From: Cytobacillus horneckiae
GTDB taxonomy: Bacteria; Bacillota; Bacilli; Bacillales; Cytobacillaceae
Assembly: GCF_002835735.1 (NCBI RefSeq)
Contig: NZ_PISD01000001.1
Location: forward strand, 1-64,000
Direction: 5' to 3'
DNA length: 64,000 nt
Position numbers and translations under genes: made by a program. The notes beneath the pieces are model-generated. The model saw nothing but the letters and a program-made list of their open reading frames with translations, had not been told where the DNA came from and did not search any database. Shown here in pieces: positions 44,339 to 53,174 of the stretch (positions within the stretch are counted from its first letter, which is position 1; the number at the start of each line of letters is the position of its first letter).

Positions 44339-45170
44339 AATTCATATAAGTGATTGCCTGGCTCCCCATTTGAACCCAGCCAGCTTCAAAATCCTTGATT
44401 GGTGCTTTTTTATTTTTTAAGCCAGAATAAGGATCATTAAAGTAAATAAACTCTTCATCATATCCAGTTACTAGCACAGAGTGTTCTTTAAAAGTTATAT
44501 CCACTTCTCCGCTTGGTGTGTGCCATGTTTGAAAGAATGAATCAGGCAATTCTTTATAAGCTGTATTGATGATCACCCAAACAGGGCGTTCATCAGAAAG
44601 ATGTGTTTTTATTGAGGAGAAATCTGAGCCTGTTATATCTAATATTTGTCCCGGTAAATATTGCTCTGCCAATTCTTTAATTGGCGTATGATATACACCT
44701 AGTCCTCTTTTCTCATATGTGTACATATCTCCAACAAATCCATCATTTGGATGACCATAATAAATTTTCCCATTTTCTTTTTTATATGGTTCGTTTGTCT
44801 TCTTTACTTCCTCAGCAAGTGTCATTTTATCGACAGATACGCCTGCATGCTGCAGCAGCATTGCCAGGCTGGTCACTTCACATCCTCTGGGCAGTTCAGG
44901 AAACTGAGGAATGACTGGAGCATCAATTAATACTTCTGATTGGATTTTAACCATAAATATATCTTCAGGTTTAATTTCCTGCAAATCCTCCTCTTTATAA
45001 AACCAATCCTTTAGATTTTCCATTGCCAAGGCAACAGGTAGCCTTCCAGAAAGGAATGAGCCGATCGTAATAAAAAACAATGTGACAAACAGCAATACAG
45101 CACCCTTTTTCATTTTTCGCATAAATAAGAGAATAATAAGGGTGATGAGGGCAATATAAACAAAAACCAT
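44337..45170 (-). CDS. Membrane-anchored C39-like peptidase family protein
   Basis: The 277-residue protein has two N-terminal hydrophobic helices (about 2-17 and 22-50) and an outward papain-like domain. Its catalytic cysteine lies in LPRGCEVTSLAMLLQHAG (about Cys97) and its histidine in EHSVLVTGYDE, with Asn/Asp in YFNDPYSG, the YvpB/DUF3335 pattern. It may cut or bind peptides at the cell surface; the substrate is unknown. It lies alone on the minus strand. Confidence 0.82.
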   Translation of the reverse strand: MVFVYIALITLIILLFMRKMKKGAVLLFVTLFFITIGSFLSGRLPVALAMENLKDWFYKEEDLQEIKPEDIFMVKIQSEVLIDAPVIPQFPELPRGCEVTSLAMLLQHAGVSVDKMTLAEEVKKTNEPYKKENGKIYYGHPNDGFVGDMYTYEKRGLGVYHTPIKELAEQYLPGQILDITGSDFSSIKTHLSDERPVWVIINTAYKELPDSFFQTWHTPSGEVDITFKEHSVLVTGYDEEFIYFNDPYSGLKNKKAPIKDFEAGWVQMGSQAITYMN

Positions 45171-45244
45171 TCATTGCACCGCCTCTGATTTATTTCATAT
45201 TTAATATCGGCTCATATGAAAAATTTATAAGAAGGAATATCTGC

Positions 45245-45763
45245 TTATTTATTTTGCTGAACTGATTTATAGAATTGGCCTTTTTCCGCATATTCACGCA
45301 CAATTCTTTCCATATCCTTAATATCGTCATCATTCAGCTCACGGACAACCTTAGCTGGACGGCCAAACGCAAGTGTATTTGGGGGAATTTTTTTACCTTG
45401 CGGCACAAGGCTGCCTGCACCGATAAATGCTCCTACGCCAATTTCTGCACCATCTAAAATGATTGAGCCCATACCAATCAAAGCTTTCTTGCGGATAATA
45501 CAACTATGCAATATGACTTGATGACCGACAGTTACTTCATCCTCAAGGATGAGAGGGTTATTTGGGCTTTGATGCAGTACAGAATTATCTTGAATATTAA
45601 CCTTTTTACCGATATAAGTAGGGGCAACATCTCCGCGGATGACGGTGTTATACCAAACACTTGAATCTTCGCCAATTTCTACATCACCAGTTATTGTGGC
45701 ATAGTCAGCAATAAAAACATTTTCTGCTATTTTTGGATGTTTATCTTTAAATGGATAGATCAT
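45245..45763 (-). CDS. ytoA: Gamma-carbonic-anhydrase-like hexapeptide protein YtoA
   Basis: The 172-residue protein is a left-handed beta helix built of hexapeptide repeats (for example TITGDVEIGEDSSVWYNTVI) with the metal histidines of the family visible in VLHQS, VGHQVILHSC. It is a trimeric gamma-class carbonic-anhydrase or acyltransferase-like protein. I start at ATG 45763, ten bases after GAAGGAGA, rather than TTG 45772. Confidence 0.88.
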   Translation of the reverse strand: MIYPFKDKHPKIAENVFIADYATITGDVEIGEDSSVWYNTVIRGDVAPTYIGKKVNIQDNSVLHQSPNNPLILEDEVTVGHQVILHSCIIRKKALIGMGSIILDGAEIGVGAFIGAGSLVPQGKKIPPNTLAFGRPAKVVRELNDDDIKDMERIVREYAEKGQFYKSVQQNK

Positions 45764-45913
45764 AAGTATCAATCTCCTTCAATATTCTACATATTCCGAT
45801 TTTACCATAGTAAGTTTATATTGCTAGAATTCGTGAAGATTTTTCACAGGTAGGATATAATAAAGGATAACAATCATGAACGAAACAACGAACAGATTTT
45901 AGGAGGAAGCATT

Positions 45914-46717
45914 ATGTGGAAGTGGGAAGCTGAAGGGGAGGCAAAAGCAGTCATTGTGATGGTTCATGGTGCAATGGAGCATCATGGCCGTTATGGCTGG
46001 TTAATAGAGATGTGGCGATTATCCGGTTTTCATGTCATTATGGGAGACTTGCCTGGCCAAGGTATGACGACAAGGTCAAGAAGAGGCCATATTGATTCCT
46101 TTGATGAATATTTAGTGGAAGTGAAAGACTGGATTCAAGCAGCATATGATTTTGAATTGCCTGTTTTTCTTTTAGGACATAGTATGGGTGGACTCATATC
46201 CATTAGACTGCTGCAGGAGGAAAGGCTGAAGCTGGCTGGGGTAATTCTTTCTTCACCTTGTTTAGGATTAGTTACAGAACCTGCTAAGCCGTTGAATATC
46301 CTATCTTTTGTACTTAATCACATTGCTCCAAGTTTACGAATAAGCTCTGGTCTGACAATAGATATGGCAACACGTAATGCAGATGTAAGAGAAGTCGATT
46401 CAAATGATACTCTATATATAACTAAAGTATCTATTAGATGGTATCGCGAATTAGCAAAAGCCATGAAGCAAGCCTTCGAGCAAATCGAAAAAGTCCAAGA
46501 TGTACCTTTGCTAGTCATGCAAGGAGGAGACGATAAAGTTGTAAACAAAGTCCCTGTCAGGACATGGTTTAACAAAGCGCCTTTTTCAGAAAAGCGCTTT
46601 AAAGAATGGCCGAAGTGTTATCATGAAATATTTAATGATCCTGAACGTGAAGATGTTTTTGATTACGCTAAGGATTTTGTGATTAGTCAATTAAAAGCGA
46701 TTGGTTATTTAGTATAA
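45914..46717 (+). CDS. ytpA: Lysophospholipase-like alpha/beta hydrolase YtpA
   Basis: The 267-residue hydrolase has VHGAMEHHGRY (about 18-28), the elbow GHSMGG (about 88-93), and the late Asp (GGDDKVV) and His (CYHEIF). In B. subtilis YtpA makes bacilysocin, a lysophosphatidylglycerol antibiotic. AGGAGG precedes the ATG. It forms a pair with ytpB 44 bases downstream. Confidence 0.88.
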   Translation: MWKWEAEGEAKAVIVMVHGAMEHHGRYGWLIEMWRLSGFHVIMGDLPGQGMTTRSRRGHIDSFDEYLVEVKDWIQAAYDFELPVFLLGHSMGGLISIRLLQEERLKLAGVILSSPCLGLVTEPAKPLNILSFVLNHIAPSLRISSGLTIDMATRNADVREVDSNDTLYITKVSIRWYRELAKAMKQAFEQIEKVQDVPLLVMQGGDDKVVNKVPVRTWFNKAPFSEKRFKEWPKCYHEIFNDPEREDVFDYAKDFVISQLKAIGYLV

Positions 46718-46761
46718 GTATAAGCATCATCGATTATTAATCTAGAGGTGGGTAATAACAA

Positions 46762-47844
46762 ATGAGTGTACCAACAATGCCGATTAGTTTAATGACAAAT
46801 GTTTATCGAAAAGTCATGCCTGCGGCTTTAAAAGAATTGCAATATTGGCAGGCGAGAGCGAAGGATATCCCTAGCTTAGAATTGCGCAAACAAGCGATGA
46901 ACAGCCTAATGGATAAAGCCTTTCATTGCGAAGGCGGAGCAATCATGTCCCTCCTTGCTAAAGACGATTATCTTCCAGTAATAAAATTTATTGTCGCGTA
47001 TCAAACCATTAGTGACTATTTGGATAATCTATGCGATCGCAGCACCTCTATGGATCCGGAAGATTTTAAAGCGCTGCATGAATCAATGCTGGATGCCTTA
47101 ATGATTGATTATGATGTTGCCGAACAAAAAAATTATTATCGTTTTAGACTGGAACATGATGATGGCGGTTACTTATCTGATTTAGTGATGACCTGCCGCT
47201 CAGTATTAAACAATGTCCGGCATTATCAGGATATTAAGGTGTATCTTCAGGAGCTTTGCCAATTTTATTGCGATTTACAAATACATAAGCATGTGATGGC
47301 AGAGGAACGGGTTCCGAGATTGCAAAATTGGTTTGATCAGCATAAAAAACAAATACCTGAAATGGAATGGTTTGAGTTCTCGGCATGCTCTGGATCTACT
47401 TTAGGTATATTTTGCCTTGTTGCTTATGCAATGAGAGCTGATTATGAGAAAGCCTATGGTGAAAATATTCGTGCAGGTTATTTTCCTTATATTCAGGGAC
47501 TTCACATTCTGCTAGATTATTTAATTGATCAAGAAGAGGATCGGGCTGCGGGCGATTTAAACTTTTGCTTTTATTATAAAAATGAAAAGGAAATGCTTGA
47601 AAGAATTTGTTATTTTGTTGAACAGGCAGATAAGCATACAAGCCTTCTTCCCCATAAGCGGTTTCACCTCTTAATAAATCGCGGCCTTTTAGGCATATAT
47701 TTATCAGATGAAAAGGTTGGGAAGCAGCAAAGCATGAAAAAGCTGGCGAGAAAAATAATAAAATCTGGTGGATTAGCCAGTCTGTTTTTTTATATGAATG
47801 GACGAGCGTATCGCGCAGTAAAAAACCGGTTTTCCTTTTCTTAA
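46762..47844 (+). CDS. ytpB: Tetraprenyl-beta-curcumene synthase YtpB
   Basis: The 360-residue DUF2600 protein is a large terpene synthase that cyclises heptaprenyl diphosphate to tetraprenyl-beta-curcumene in Bacillus C35 terpene synthesis. The aspartate-rich segment TISDYLDNLCDR (about 81-92) fits metal-pyrophosphate binding. GAGGTGGG precedes the ATG. It sits after ytpA as in B. subtilis. Confidence 0.9.
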   Translation: MSVPTMPISLMTNVYRKVMPAALKELQYWQARAKDIPSLELRKQAMNSLMDKAFHCEGGAIMSLLAKDDYLPVIKFIVAYQTISDYLDNLCDRSTSMDPEDFKALHESMLDALMIDYDVAEQKNYYRFRLEHDDGGYLSDLVMTCRSVLNNVRHYQDIKVYLQELCQFYCDLQIHKHVMAEERVPRLQNWFDQHKKQIPEMEWFEFSACSGSTLGIFCLVAYAMRADYEKAYGENIRAGYFPYIQGLHILLDYLIDQEEDRAAGDLNFCFYYKNEKEMLERICYFVEQADKHTSLLPHKRFHLLINRGLLGIYLSDEKVGKQQSMKKLARKIIKSGGLASLFFYMNGRAYRAVKNRFSFS

Positions 47845-47861
47845 AAAAGTAAAAGGGCATT

Positions 47862-47900
47862 AAAAAAGATAAGGGCTGAAAACAGCGCCTTATCTTTTTT
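47862..47900. terminator. Bidirectional terminator between ytpB and ytqB
   Basis: AAAAAAGATAAGG (47862-47874) pairs with CCTTATCTTTTTT (47888-47900), with an inner GCTG/CAGC. It overlaps the ytqB stop codon. Confidence 0.9.
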
Positions 47901-48462
47901 CGATTGCGACAATAAATGGTGGGTGATTTACTTGATTAATGAATTGATATTGCAAAATATGCGCTTTATTTTGATCGAATGTTCTTAAATAGCGGAGAAG
48001 ATAATCCCGCTCAACCGCTCCTTCAGGGTGACCATGATAAATCACTAATACAATTATTCCTTCTGGTGCCATTATATCAAGTAATTGATCAATAGCAGAT
48101 ATGGTTGTATCCGGCCTTGTAACAATATCTTTATCGCCACCAGGCAAATATCCAAGATTAAATACGGCTCCGGTTATTCTGTTTTGATGGATGGGCGGGA
48201 TACATTGAGTAATCATTTCGTGGCCTTGGTGAAATAGCGTAGCTCTATCTAATAAATCATGTTCAGCCAGCCTGCCTTTTGTGGAAAGAATCGCTTCTTC
48301 TTGTATATCAAATCCGTAAACTCTGCCAGCCGGGCCAACAAGCTGAGCTAAATAGAGTGTATCATGGCCATTTCCAAGTGTAGCATCAATGACGATATCG
48401 CCAGGCGAAACCGCTTTTTTAAGAAGGTCACGGCCAAATGGCAGTATTCGTTCTAATTTCAT
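47890..48462 (-). CDS. ytqB: tRNA U34 methyltransferase YtqB (MnmM)
   Basis: The 190-residue class I methyltransferase has the SAM-binding motif VIDATLGNGHDTLYLA (about 24-39) and GAVFNLGYLPGGDK. B. subtilis YtqB (MnmM) carries out the last methylation in making mnm5(s2)U at the tRNA wobble position. Its start overlaps the ytqA stop by four bases, so the pair is translated together. The TTT-, TTC- and other U34-type tRNAs at the window start are plausible targets. Confidence 0.88.
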   Translation of the reverse strand: MKLERILPFGRDLLKKAVSPGDIVIDATLGNGHDTLYLAQLVGPAGRVYGFDIQEEAILSTKGRLAEHDLLDRATLFHQGHEMITQCIPPIHQNRITGAVFNLGYLPGGDKDIVTRPDTTISAIDQLLDIMAPEGIIVLVIYHGHPEGAVERDYLLRYLRTFDQNKAHILQYQFINQVNHPPFIVAIEKR

Positions 48463-49424
48463 GAGCGTGCCTCCTGCCTGTGCGCATATTCTTTTCCTTG
48501 CCAGCTGTTTCTTCTTTTCATTTCAGCATCGATGCCATTTAATACATCCCATTTATTTACACTCCACATCGGACCAACCATTAATTCAATTGGACCATCA
48601 CCAGTGATGCGGTGGATAATCATATTAGGCGGCAGTATTTCTAATTGATTGCAAACTAATTGGATATATTCATCCATTGATAAAAATTCGACCATGCCTT
48701 TTTCGTATTGCTTAATCATTGGTGTCCCTTTTAATAGATGAAGCAAATGAATTTTTATTCCTTGAACGTCTAGCTTTGCTACTTCTCTTGCAGTTTCCAT
48801 CATCATTTCAGGCGTCTCTAGCGGCAATCCGTTAATAATATGCGAACATACGTTGATATTATGCTTGCGCAGCTTTTTTACTCCGTCAATATAACATTGA
48901 TAGTCATGGGCGCGATTGATTAGCAGTGCAGTTCTTTCATGAACTGTTTGCAAACCTAACTCGACCCAAAGATAAGTGCGTTCATTCAATTCAGCTAAAT
49001 AGTCGACTACATCATCAGGCAGGCAATCTGGCCTTGTTGCAATCGATAGGCCTACAACACCTTCTTGCTCCAAAACTTGTTCGTACATTTCTTTTAACAC
49101 TTCAATTGGTGCATGTGTATTTGTGAAAGCTTGGAAATAAGCTATATATTTGCCATCCTTCCATTTATGATGCATTTTATCTTTAATTTTTTCAAATTGA
49201 ATGTCTAAAGGCTCTGCACGATTTCCTGCAAAATCTCCTGAACCGGCTACACTGCAAAAAGTACATCCGCCATGTGCGACGGTACCATCACGATTCGGAC
49301 AATCAAATCCGCCATCTAATGCCACTTTAAATACTTTATGTCCAAATTTATTTCGCAAATGATAGTTCCATGTATGATATCTCTTATCATCCGTTGCGAA
49401 TGGAAAAGGATTTATAATAGACAA
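48459..49424 (-). CDS. ytqA: Radical SAM protein YtqA (MnmL)
   Basis: The 321-residue TIGR01212-type radical SAM protein has an iron-sulfur cluster motif with cysteines in DCPNRDGTVAHGGCTFCS (about 41-58). In Gram-positive bacteria YtqA (MnmL) has been proposed to act before YtqB in converting cmnm5U to mnm5U. Upstream, AAGGAGGTATGAAT precedes the ATG. Genetic linkage to ytqB with a four-base overlap supports a shared pathway. Confidence 0.88.
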   Translation of the reverse strand: MSIINPFPFATDDKRYHTWNYHLRNKFGHKVFKVALDGGFDCPNRDGTVAHGGCTFCSVAGSGDFAGNRAEPLDIQFEKIKDKMHHKWKDGKYIAYFQAFTNTHAPIEVLKEMYEQVLEQEGVVGLSIATRPDCLPDDVVDYLAELNERTYLWVELGLQTVHERTALLINRAHDYQCYIDGVKKLRKHNINVCSHIINGLPLETPEMMMETAREVAKLDVQGIKIHLLHLLKGTPMIKQYEKGMVEFLSMDEYIQLVCNQLEILPPNMIIHRITGDGPIELMVGPMWSVNKWDVLNGIDAEMKRRNSWQGKEYAHRQEARS

Positions 49425-49804
49425 TATTCATACCTCCTTATTACCTCAAACAGAAAGACTGAAAAAAATACTATTTTTTCCATTTATCTAGAATCACTCG
49501 ATTTCAGATAAGCAATGGAAAGTGTTTTTTACCAACTAATCCCTAATGTATAAATTTGTCAAGGTAAATATAGAACTTTTCCAAGACAAAATTAATCTTA
49601 TCATGAACAATAACTCTATTCCAATGAGATTGCCAGCAATTCTTATAGTAGAAAAAATAAGAATGCACAAACTAAATGTTGAAGCAAATTTTGCTTCCAA
49701 TGCGGTGATTTTTATTCAACCTTATAAGCTGTGTAAGTGCAACAAAGAAGGGATTTGCCGATGAAACGGCGTATTCCAATATTTTTCAATAAGGAGAGAA
49801 TTTT
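49425..49804. other. Spacer between ytqA and ytzC with short frames
   Basis: About 380 bases. A plus-strand frame of 72 codons (49546-49764) lacks a ribosome site and a recognisable domain, so I do not call it. A 21-codon frame at 49761 has AGAAGGG eight bases upstream and runs into ytzC in another frame. The promoter of ytzC must also be here. Confidence 0.4.
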
Positions 49805-49826
49805 ATGGCCACTCGTGATTCGGTAG
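49761..49826 (+). CDS. Possible 21-residue leader peptide overlapping ytzC
   Basis: ATG 49761 follows AGAAGGG at eight bases; the peptide begins MKRRIPIFFNKERILW and contains the ytzC Shine-Dalgarno inside it (AAGGAGAG). It ends 22 bases into ytzC. Its translation could affect access to the ytzC start, but it may be chance. Confidence 0.2.
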   Translation: MKRRIPIFFNKERILWPLVIR

Positions 49827-50068
49827 ATCAGCTTATGCAGCAATGCGAAGACGCGCTTCGCTTTGCGCAGGAGCAATATCAGGATGGACGCACTCAGGAG
49901 CATTATAACGACATTGATTATACACAGGCGCTTACCTATCTTGAAAATGCCTACAATGATTTAGTTACATTGGCACATAGTGCCAACGCTGAACAGCGGG
50001 AGCAGCTTCATCGAATGAGGCTTCAGCTTCAGCAGCTTCAAAACCAAATGATTATTACTCCACACTAA
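49805..50068 (+). CDS. ytzC: Conserved small protein YtzC (DUF2524)
   Basis: The 87-residue protein is mostly helical, contains FAQEQYQDGRTQEHYNDIDY and ends with EQREQLHRMRLQLQQLQNQM, closely following B. subtilis YtzC (DUF2524). It is probably a coiled coil; its function is unknown. AAGGAGAG precedes the ATG. A small basic protein gene follows eleven bases later. Confidence 0.88.
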   Translation: MATRDSVDQLMQQCEDALRFAQEQYQDGRTQEHYNDIDYTQALTYLENAYNDLVTLAHSANAEQREQLHRMRLQLQQLQNQMIITPH

Positions 50069-50079
50069 GAGGTGATAAC

Positions 50080-50262
50080 ATGGTAAGAAAAAAATCGAAC
50101 CAAAATAATCCTGAACAAAAAACAAGAAATGGATTAAATAATCAAGATACAGAATTTGGTCAGGAAAATAATGAAGTAAAATTATCAAAGAAAAAATATG
50201 AACAAAGCGGCGGACAAAAGGTGAAATCAAAATTTCATCCGGAGCCGGAACAGTCGAGATAA
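50080..50262 (+). CDS. Small hydrophilic protein, 60 residues, SASP-like in composition
   Basis: The protein is rich in Asn, Gln, Lys and Glu with no hydrophobic core (start MVRKKSNQNNPEQKTRNG). This composition recalls minor small acid-soluble spore proteins, but I cannot match it to a named Ssp family. AAGAGGTGATAAC precedes the ATG. It is co-directional with ytzC at eleven bases and is followed by a terminator, so both are likely in one transcript. Confidence 0.65.
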   Translation: MVRKKSNQNNPEQKTRNGLNNQDTEFGQENNEVKLSKKKYEQSGGQKVKSKFHPEPEQSR

Positions 50263-50269
50263 TTTTTTT

Positions 50270-50305
50270 AGCCAATACCCAAAATTTTCGGGTATTGGCT
50301 TTTTA
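50270..50305 (+). terminator. Terminator of the ytzC transcript
   Basis: AGCCAATACCC (50270-50280) pairs with GGGTATTGGCT (50290-50300), followed by TTTTT. Confidence 0.93.
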
Positions 50306-50569
50306 AATTTAATCTCACGATTATGCATATCGCTGCATTTACCATCGTGTAATTGCACGCAATAAAATACAGTATTACATGAATATAATATCGTTTGGAT
50401 TCTTATTAAAACCTACTATTCCTCTAGTAAAAATAAAGATGATGGCTCCATAAAATATGTCTGAAAATGTCATAAAAAACTTATTGCATGTTGGATAAAA
50501 AAGAACTAGAATTACTTTGGTATTCGAAATAAAACATTCATTTTTAATATAGAAAAGGGGGTATTTTCT

Positions 50570-51754
50570 ATGCCTCGTGCCTTATGGCTTTTAGTAATTG
50601 GGATGGCGGTTAATGTAACCGGCTCTTCTTTTTTGTGGCCGTTAAACACGATTTTTATCCACGACCAGCTTGGCAAGTCACTTTCTGTAGCAGGGGTCGT
50701 ATTGATGTTAAATGCTGGTGCAACTGTCATCGGAAACTTAATTGGCGGATCATTATTTGATACAATTGGAGGCTATCGCTCAGTTCTAATTGGTATTGGG
50801 ATATCGCTATTATCACTATTCGGTATGGTTTTTTGGCATGGCTGGCCTGAATATATTGTCTTTTTAACGATATTGGGATTTGGTTCAGGTATTGTCTTTC
50901 CATCGATGTATGCAATGGCAGGGTCAGTATGGAAGGAAGGCGGAAGAAAATCCTTCAATGCGATGTATGTGGCAACGAATTTAGGTGTGGCAATCGGAGC
51001 AGCATTGGCAGGATTGATTGCATCGTATTCGTTCGATTATATTTTTATAGCTAATGCTCTGATGTATGTAGTTTTCCTTTTTATCGCTGTTTTTGGTTAT
51101 CGGAACCTGGATATTAAAGGAGCGCAGCAAACTTCTGTAATTCAGGAAAGAACGAGCGTGAGAGGAAATCCAAAGCTCTACGCACTTTTTATTTTATTAA
51201 TCGGCTATATTCTTTGTTGGGTTGGCTATGTTCAATGGCAGTCTACCATCTCTTCATATACACAGGAAATAGGAATCTCACTCAAGCAATATAGCATGCT
51301 TTGGACCATTAACGGTGCATTGATCGTTTTAGGGCAACCGCTAGTTAATTTACTAGTTAAAAGAGTGAAGTCATTAAAAACGCAAATCATTATCGGGATT
51401 TTAATTTTTGCCGTTTCTTTTGGAATCGTTGGTAGTGCGCAAGCCTTTTCTGGCTTCCTTGCAGCAATGATTATTTTAACAATAGGAGAAATGCTAGTGT
51501 GGCCAGCTGTCCCAACAATTGCCAATGATTTAGCACCTAAAGGAAGAGAAGGATTTTATCAGGGGATTGTTAACAGTACAGCAACAGGCGGCAGAATGAT
51601 TGGACCGCTGCTTGGCGGTGTTTTAGTCGATCTTTACGGAATGCAAATGCTATTTGGCATCTTAATGCTTCTGCTACTAGTTTCTATCTATACAACACTG
51701 ATTTATGATAAAAAATTAAACAAGAAGAAACCCGTGACGGCAGTTTCCTCTTAA
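50570..51754 (+). CDS. yttB: MFS transporter YttB
   Basis: The 394-residue protein has about twelve hydrophobic helices and the loop GGSLFDTIGGYRS between helices 2 and 3, typical of major facilitator drug-efflux-like carriers. It resembles B. subtilis YttB in sequence and position. GAAAAGGGGG precedes the ATG. Substrate unknown. Confidence 0.88.
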   Translation: MPRALWLLVIGMAVNVTGSSFLWPLNTIFIHDQLGKSLSVAGVVLMLNAGATVIGNLIGGSLFDTIGGYRSVLIGIGISLLSLFGMVFWHGWPEYIVFLTILGFGSGIVFPSMYAMAGSVWKEGGRKSFNAMYVATNLGVAIGAALAGLIASYSFDYIFIANALMYVVFLFIAVFGYRNLDIKGAQQTSVIQERTSVRGNPKLYALFILLIGYILCWVGYVQWQSTISSYTQEIGISLKQYSMLWTINGALIVLGQPLVNLLVKRVKSLKTQIIIGILIFAVSFGIVGSAQAFSGFLAAMIILTIGEMLVWPAVPTIANDLAPKGREGFYQGIVNSTATGGRMIGPLLGGVLVDLYGMQMLFGILMLLLLVSIYTTLIYDKKLNKKKPVTAVSS

Positions 51755-51785
51755 TAGGTATAGAGAAACTCATCTCAATAAAGGG

Positions 51786-51926
51786 TTAGGGATTCTCCGG
51801 GGCTTACCGCTCGCTTTCTGCGGGGCGAGCAGTCTGCATCTCGACTGTCTCTCTACACCCGCAGGAGTCGAGCGGACACCTCTCCAAATCCAACTAAATT
51901 TTCTTGTTTTCACTTTTTTAACACAA
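51786..51926 (+). repeat. Dispersed repeat element, copy A
   Basis: CTCGACT (51840-51846) and AGTCGAG (51866-51872) form an inverted repeat, followed by CACCTCTCC and an AT-rich tail ending in AACACAATGAGG. The same arrangement recurs at 52176-52253 and, diverged, at 60160-60250. The upstream part (CGCTCGCTTTCTGCGGGGCGAGC) is also palindromic. It follows yttB and carries no gene. Confidence 0.6.
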
Positions 51927-51928
51927 TG

Positions 51929-51951
51929 AGGCTGCATTTGCAGCCTTTTTT
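51929..51951 (+). terminator. Hairpin terminator downstream of yttB
   Basis: AGGCTGC pairs with GCAGCCT around ATTT, followed by TTTTT. Confidence 0.88.
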
Positions 51952-51969
51952 CGTTTCCAAAATTATTAA

Positions 51970-52009
51970 TGTCCTCCAACAATGAAATAGTCTTGGAGGA
52001 CATTTTTTT
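51970..52009 (+). terminator. Second hairpin terminator downstream of yttB
   Basis: TGTCCTCCA (51970-51978) pairs with TGGAGGACA (51994-52002), followed by seven T. Confidence 0.85.
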
Positions 52010-52039
52010 ATTATTCTGCTCGTCAAATGGAAACTATAA

Positions 52040-52253
52040 ATAATAAACGGCAGTGCCACCTCAATTGAATTTCATTAAATATTGCTGCCACTTTTTCATA
52101 GAGTACACTGATTTTTGGTATCTTTCGCTTACCAATCGCGACAGCCGGTCCCTTTCGTATAAACGCCATTAGTGTCTCGACTGTCTCTCGACAGGAGTCG
52201 AGTGAAAGCCTCTCTAAATTATTTTTTATCATCTTTCTCAACACAATGAGACG
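52040..52253 (+). repeat. Dispersed repeat element, copy B
   Basis: CTCGACT (52176-52182) and AGTCGAG (52196-52202), then CCTCTCTAAATT and a tail with CAACACAATGAGAC, match copy A. The part upstream (TTCGTATAAACGCCATTAGTGTCT) matches copy C near 60150. The boundaries are approximate. Confidence 0.55.
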
Positions 52254-52287
52254 TCATGTATGTAGCATGGTGCACTTTTATCTAATC

Positions 52288-52641
52288 TTACACGATATCC
52301 TGATAATGATACGATTGGACTTCATCAAGAAAGACTACTTTATTGAAAAAGCTTTTTAATACTAGCCATCTTGCCGGATATGATTCAATAAAATCCTCTA
52401 TTACTTTTTCAGAATAAATGATTAAGCAATCAATCTGCGGCTTTGTTTGTTTTAAGTCATAATAAAGCGCATGTGGAATGGTGTAGTAGTCATTTAATTG
52501 ATATGGATTCAATTTAATCGTCTCGATGCTGTTCGTTGATATAAATGAGGATATCGATTCTTTTTGAATTTCAAGGCTTTCATCTAATGTTTTATAATCA
52601 TTCATAATCCATTTTTCATTAATAAAATAAATTCCTTTCAT
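52288..52641 (-). CDS. Hypothetical protein, 117 residues
   Basis: I recognise no family. The protein starts MKGIYFINEKWIMNDYKTLD, is rich in Ile, Tyr and acidic residues, has no signal peptide or membrane helix, and contains CLIIYSEKVIEDFIESYPAR, which reads as a beta strand and helix. GGAAAGGTG lies before the ATG, supporting a real gene. It sits alone between repeat-rich spacer and the leuS leader. Confidence 0.6.
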   Translation of the reverse strand: MKGIYFINEKWIMNDYKTLDESLEIQKESISSFISTNSIETIKLNPYQLNDYYTIPHALYYDLKQTKPQIDCLIIYSEKVIEDFIESYPARWLVLKSFFNKVVFLDEVQSYHYQDIV

Positions 52642-52831
52642 GATTTCCGCACCTTTCCTTATTTTTTACTATAGTTATGGGCAAAATAAGGAAAGGTAAT
52701 ACGTGAGTTTGAAAAATTGGAACAATTATCGCGACAGCAACATATTGTAAACTTAACACGCTAACTTGTAAAAGCCTACTTGCATCAAGTGATGAAATTG
52801 ATTACAATGTCATTATATAAATTGAATCTGC

Positions 52832-53073
52832 AATGAAGAGGAATAGTAATGAATGGTTCGCCTGTACTAGAGAGCTGACGGTTGGTGAAAGTCAGTCGGG
52901 CACTTCGTGAACTCACCTCCTGAGCAGCAAGTGTGAACTAATAGTAATGCTTGCCGTATTCCGCGTTAAGGATGAATGAAGCGAATAGCCTAGTGCTATT
53001 AATGTGGGTGGTACCGCGGGAAGATATATACATAATCCTCTCGTCCCTATTTAGGGATGAGGGGATATTTTTG
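52832..53073 (+). ncRNA. T-box leader of leuS (tRNA-Leu sensing)
   Basis: The T-box signature GTGGGTGGTACCGCG lies at 53004-53018, and stem I elements lie upstream. A likely leucine specifier CTC is at 52912-52914, in the context GAACTCACC. A terminator follows at 53037. Uncharged leucine tRNA would bind and favour antitermination, raising leuS expression. Confidence 0.93.
53037..53073 (+). terminator. T-box-controlled terminator
   Basis: CCTCTCGTCCCTA pairs with TAGGGATGAGGGG, followed by ATATTTTTG. Its 5' side competes with the T-box antiterminator. Confidence 0.92.
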
Positions 53074-53174
53074 TTTAGCCAAAAAAAACTGAGGCTGGGC
53101 AATTTATACTTAAAAGTCATAATTACAATATCAGCAGCATTTAATCTCTGTCTGATTTTTAGGAGGAAAATAAG

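Noticed and set aside
49546-49764. A 72-codon plus-strand frame before ytzC, considered as a decayed HPr-like protein
   Set aside because: There is no ribosome site, the His-Arg phosphorylation motif is absent and the resemblance is too weak to defend.
52023-52244. A 73-codon minus-strand frame downstream of yttB
   Set aside because: It lies in the dispersed repeat element copy B, has no good ribosome site and no recognisable domain.
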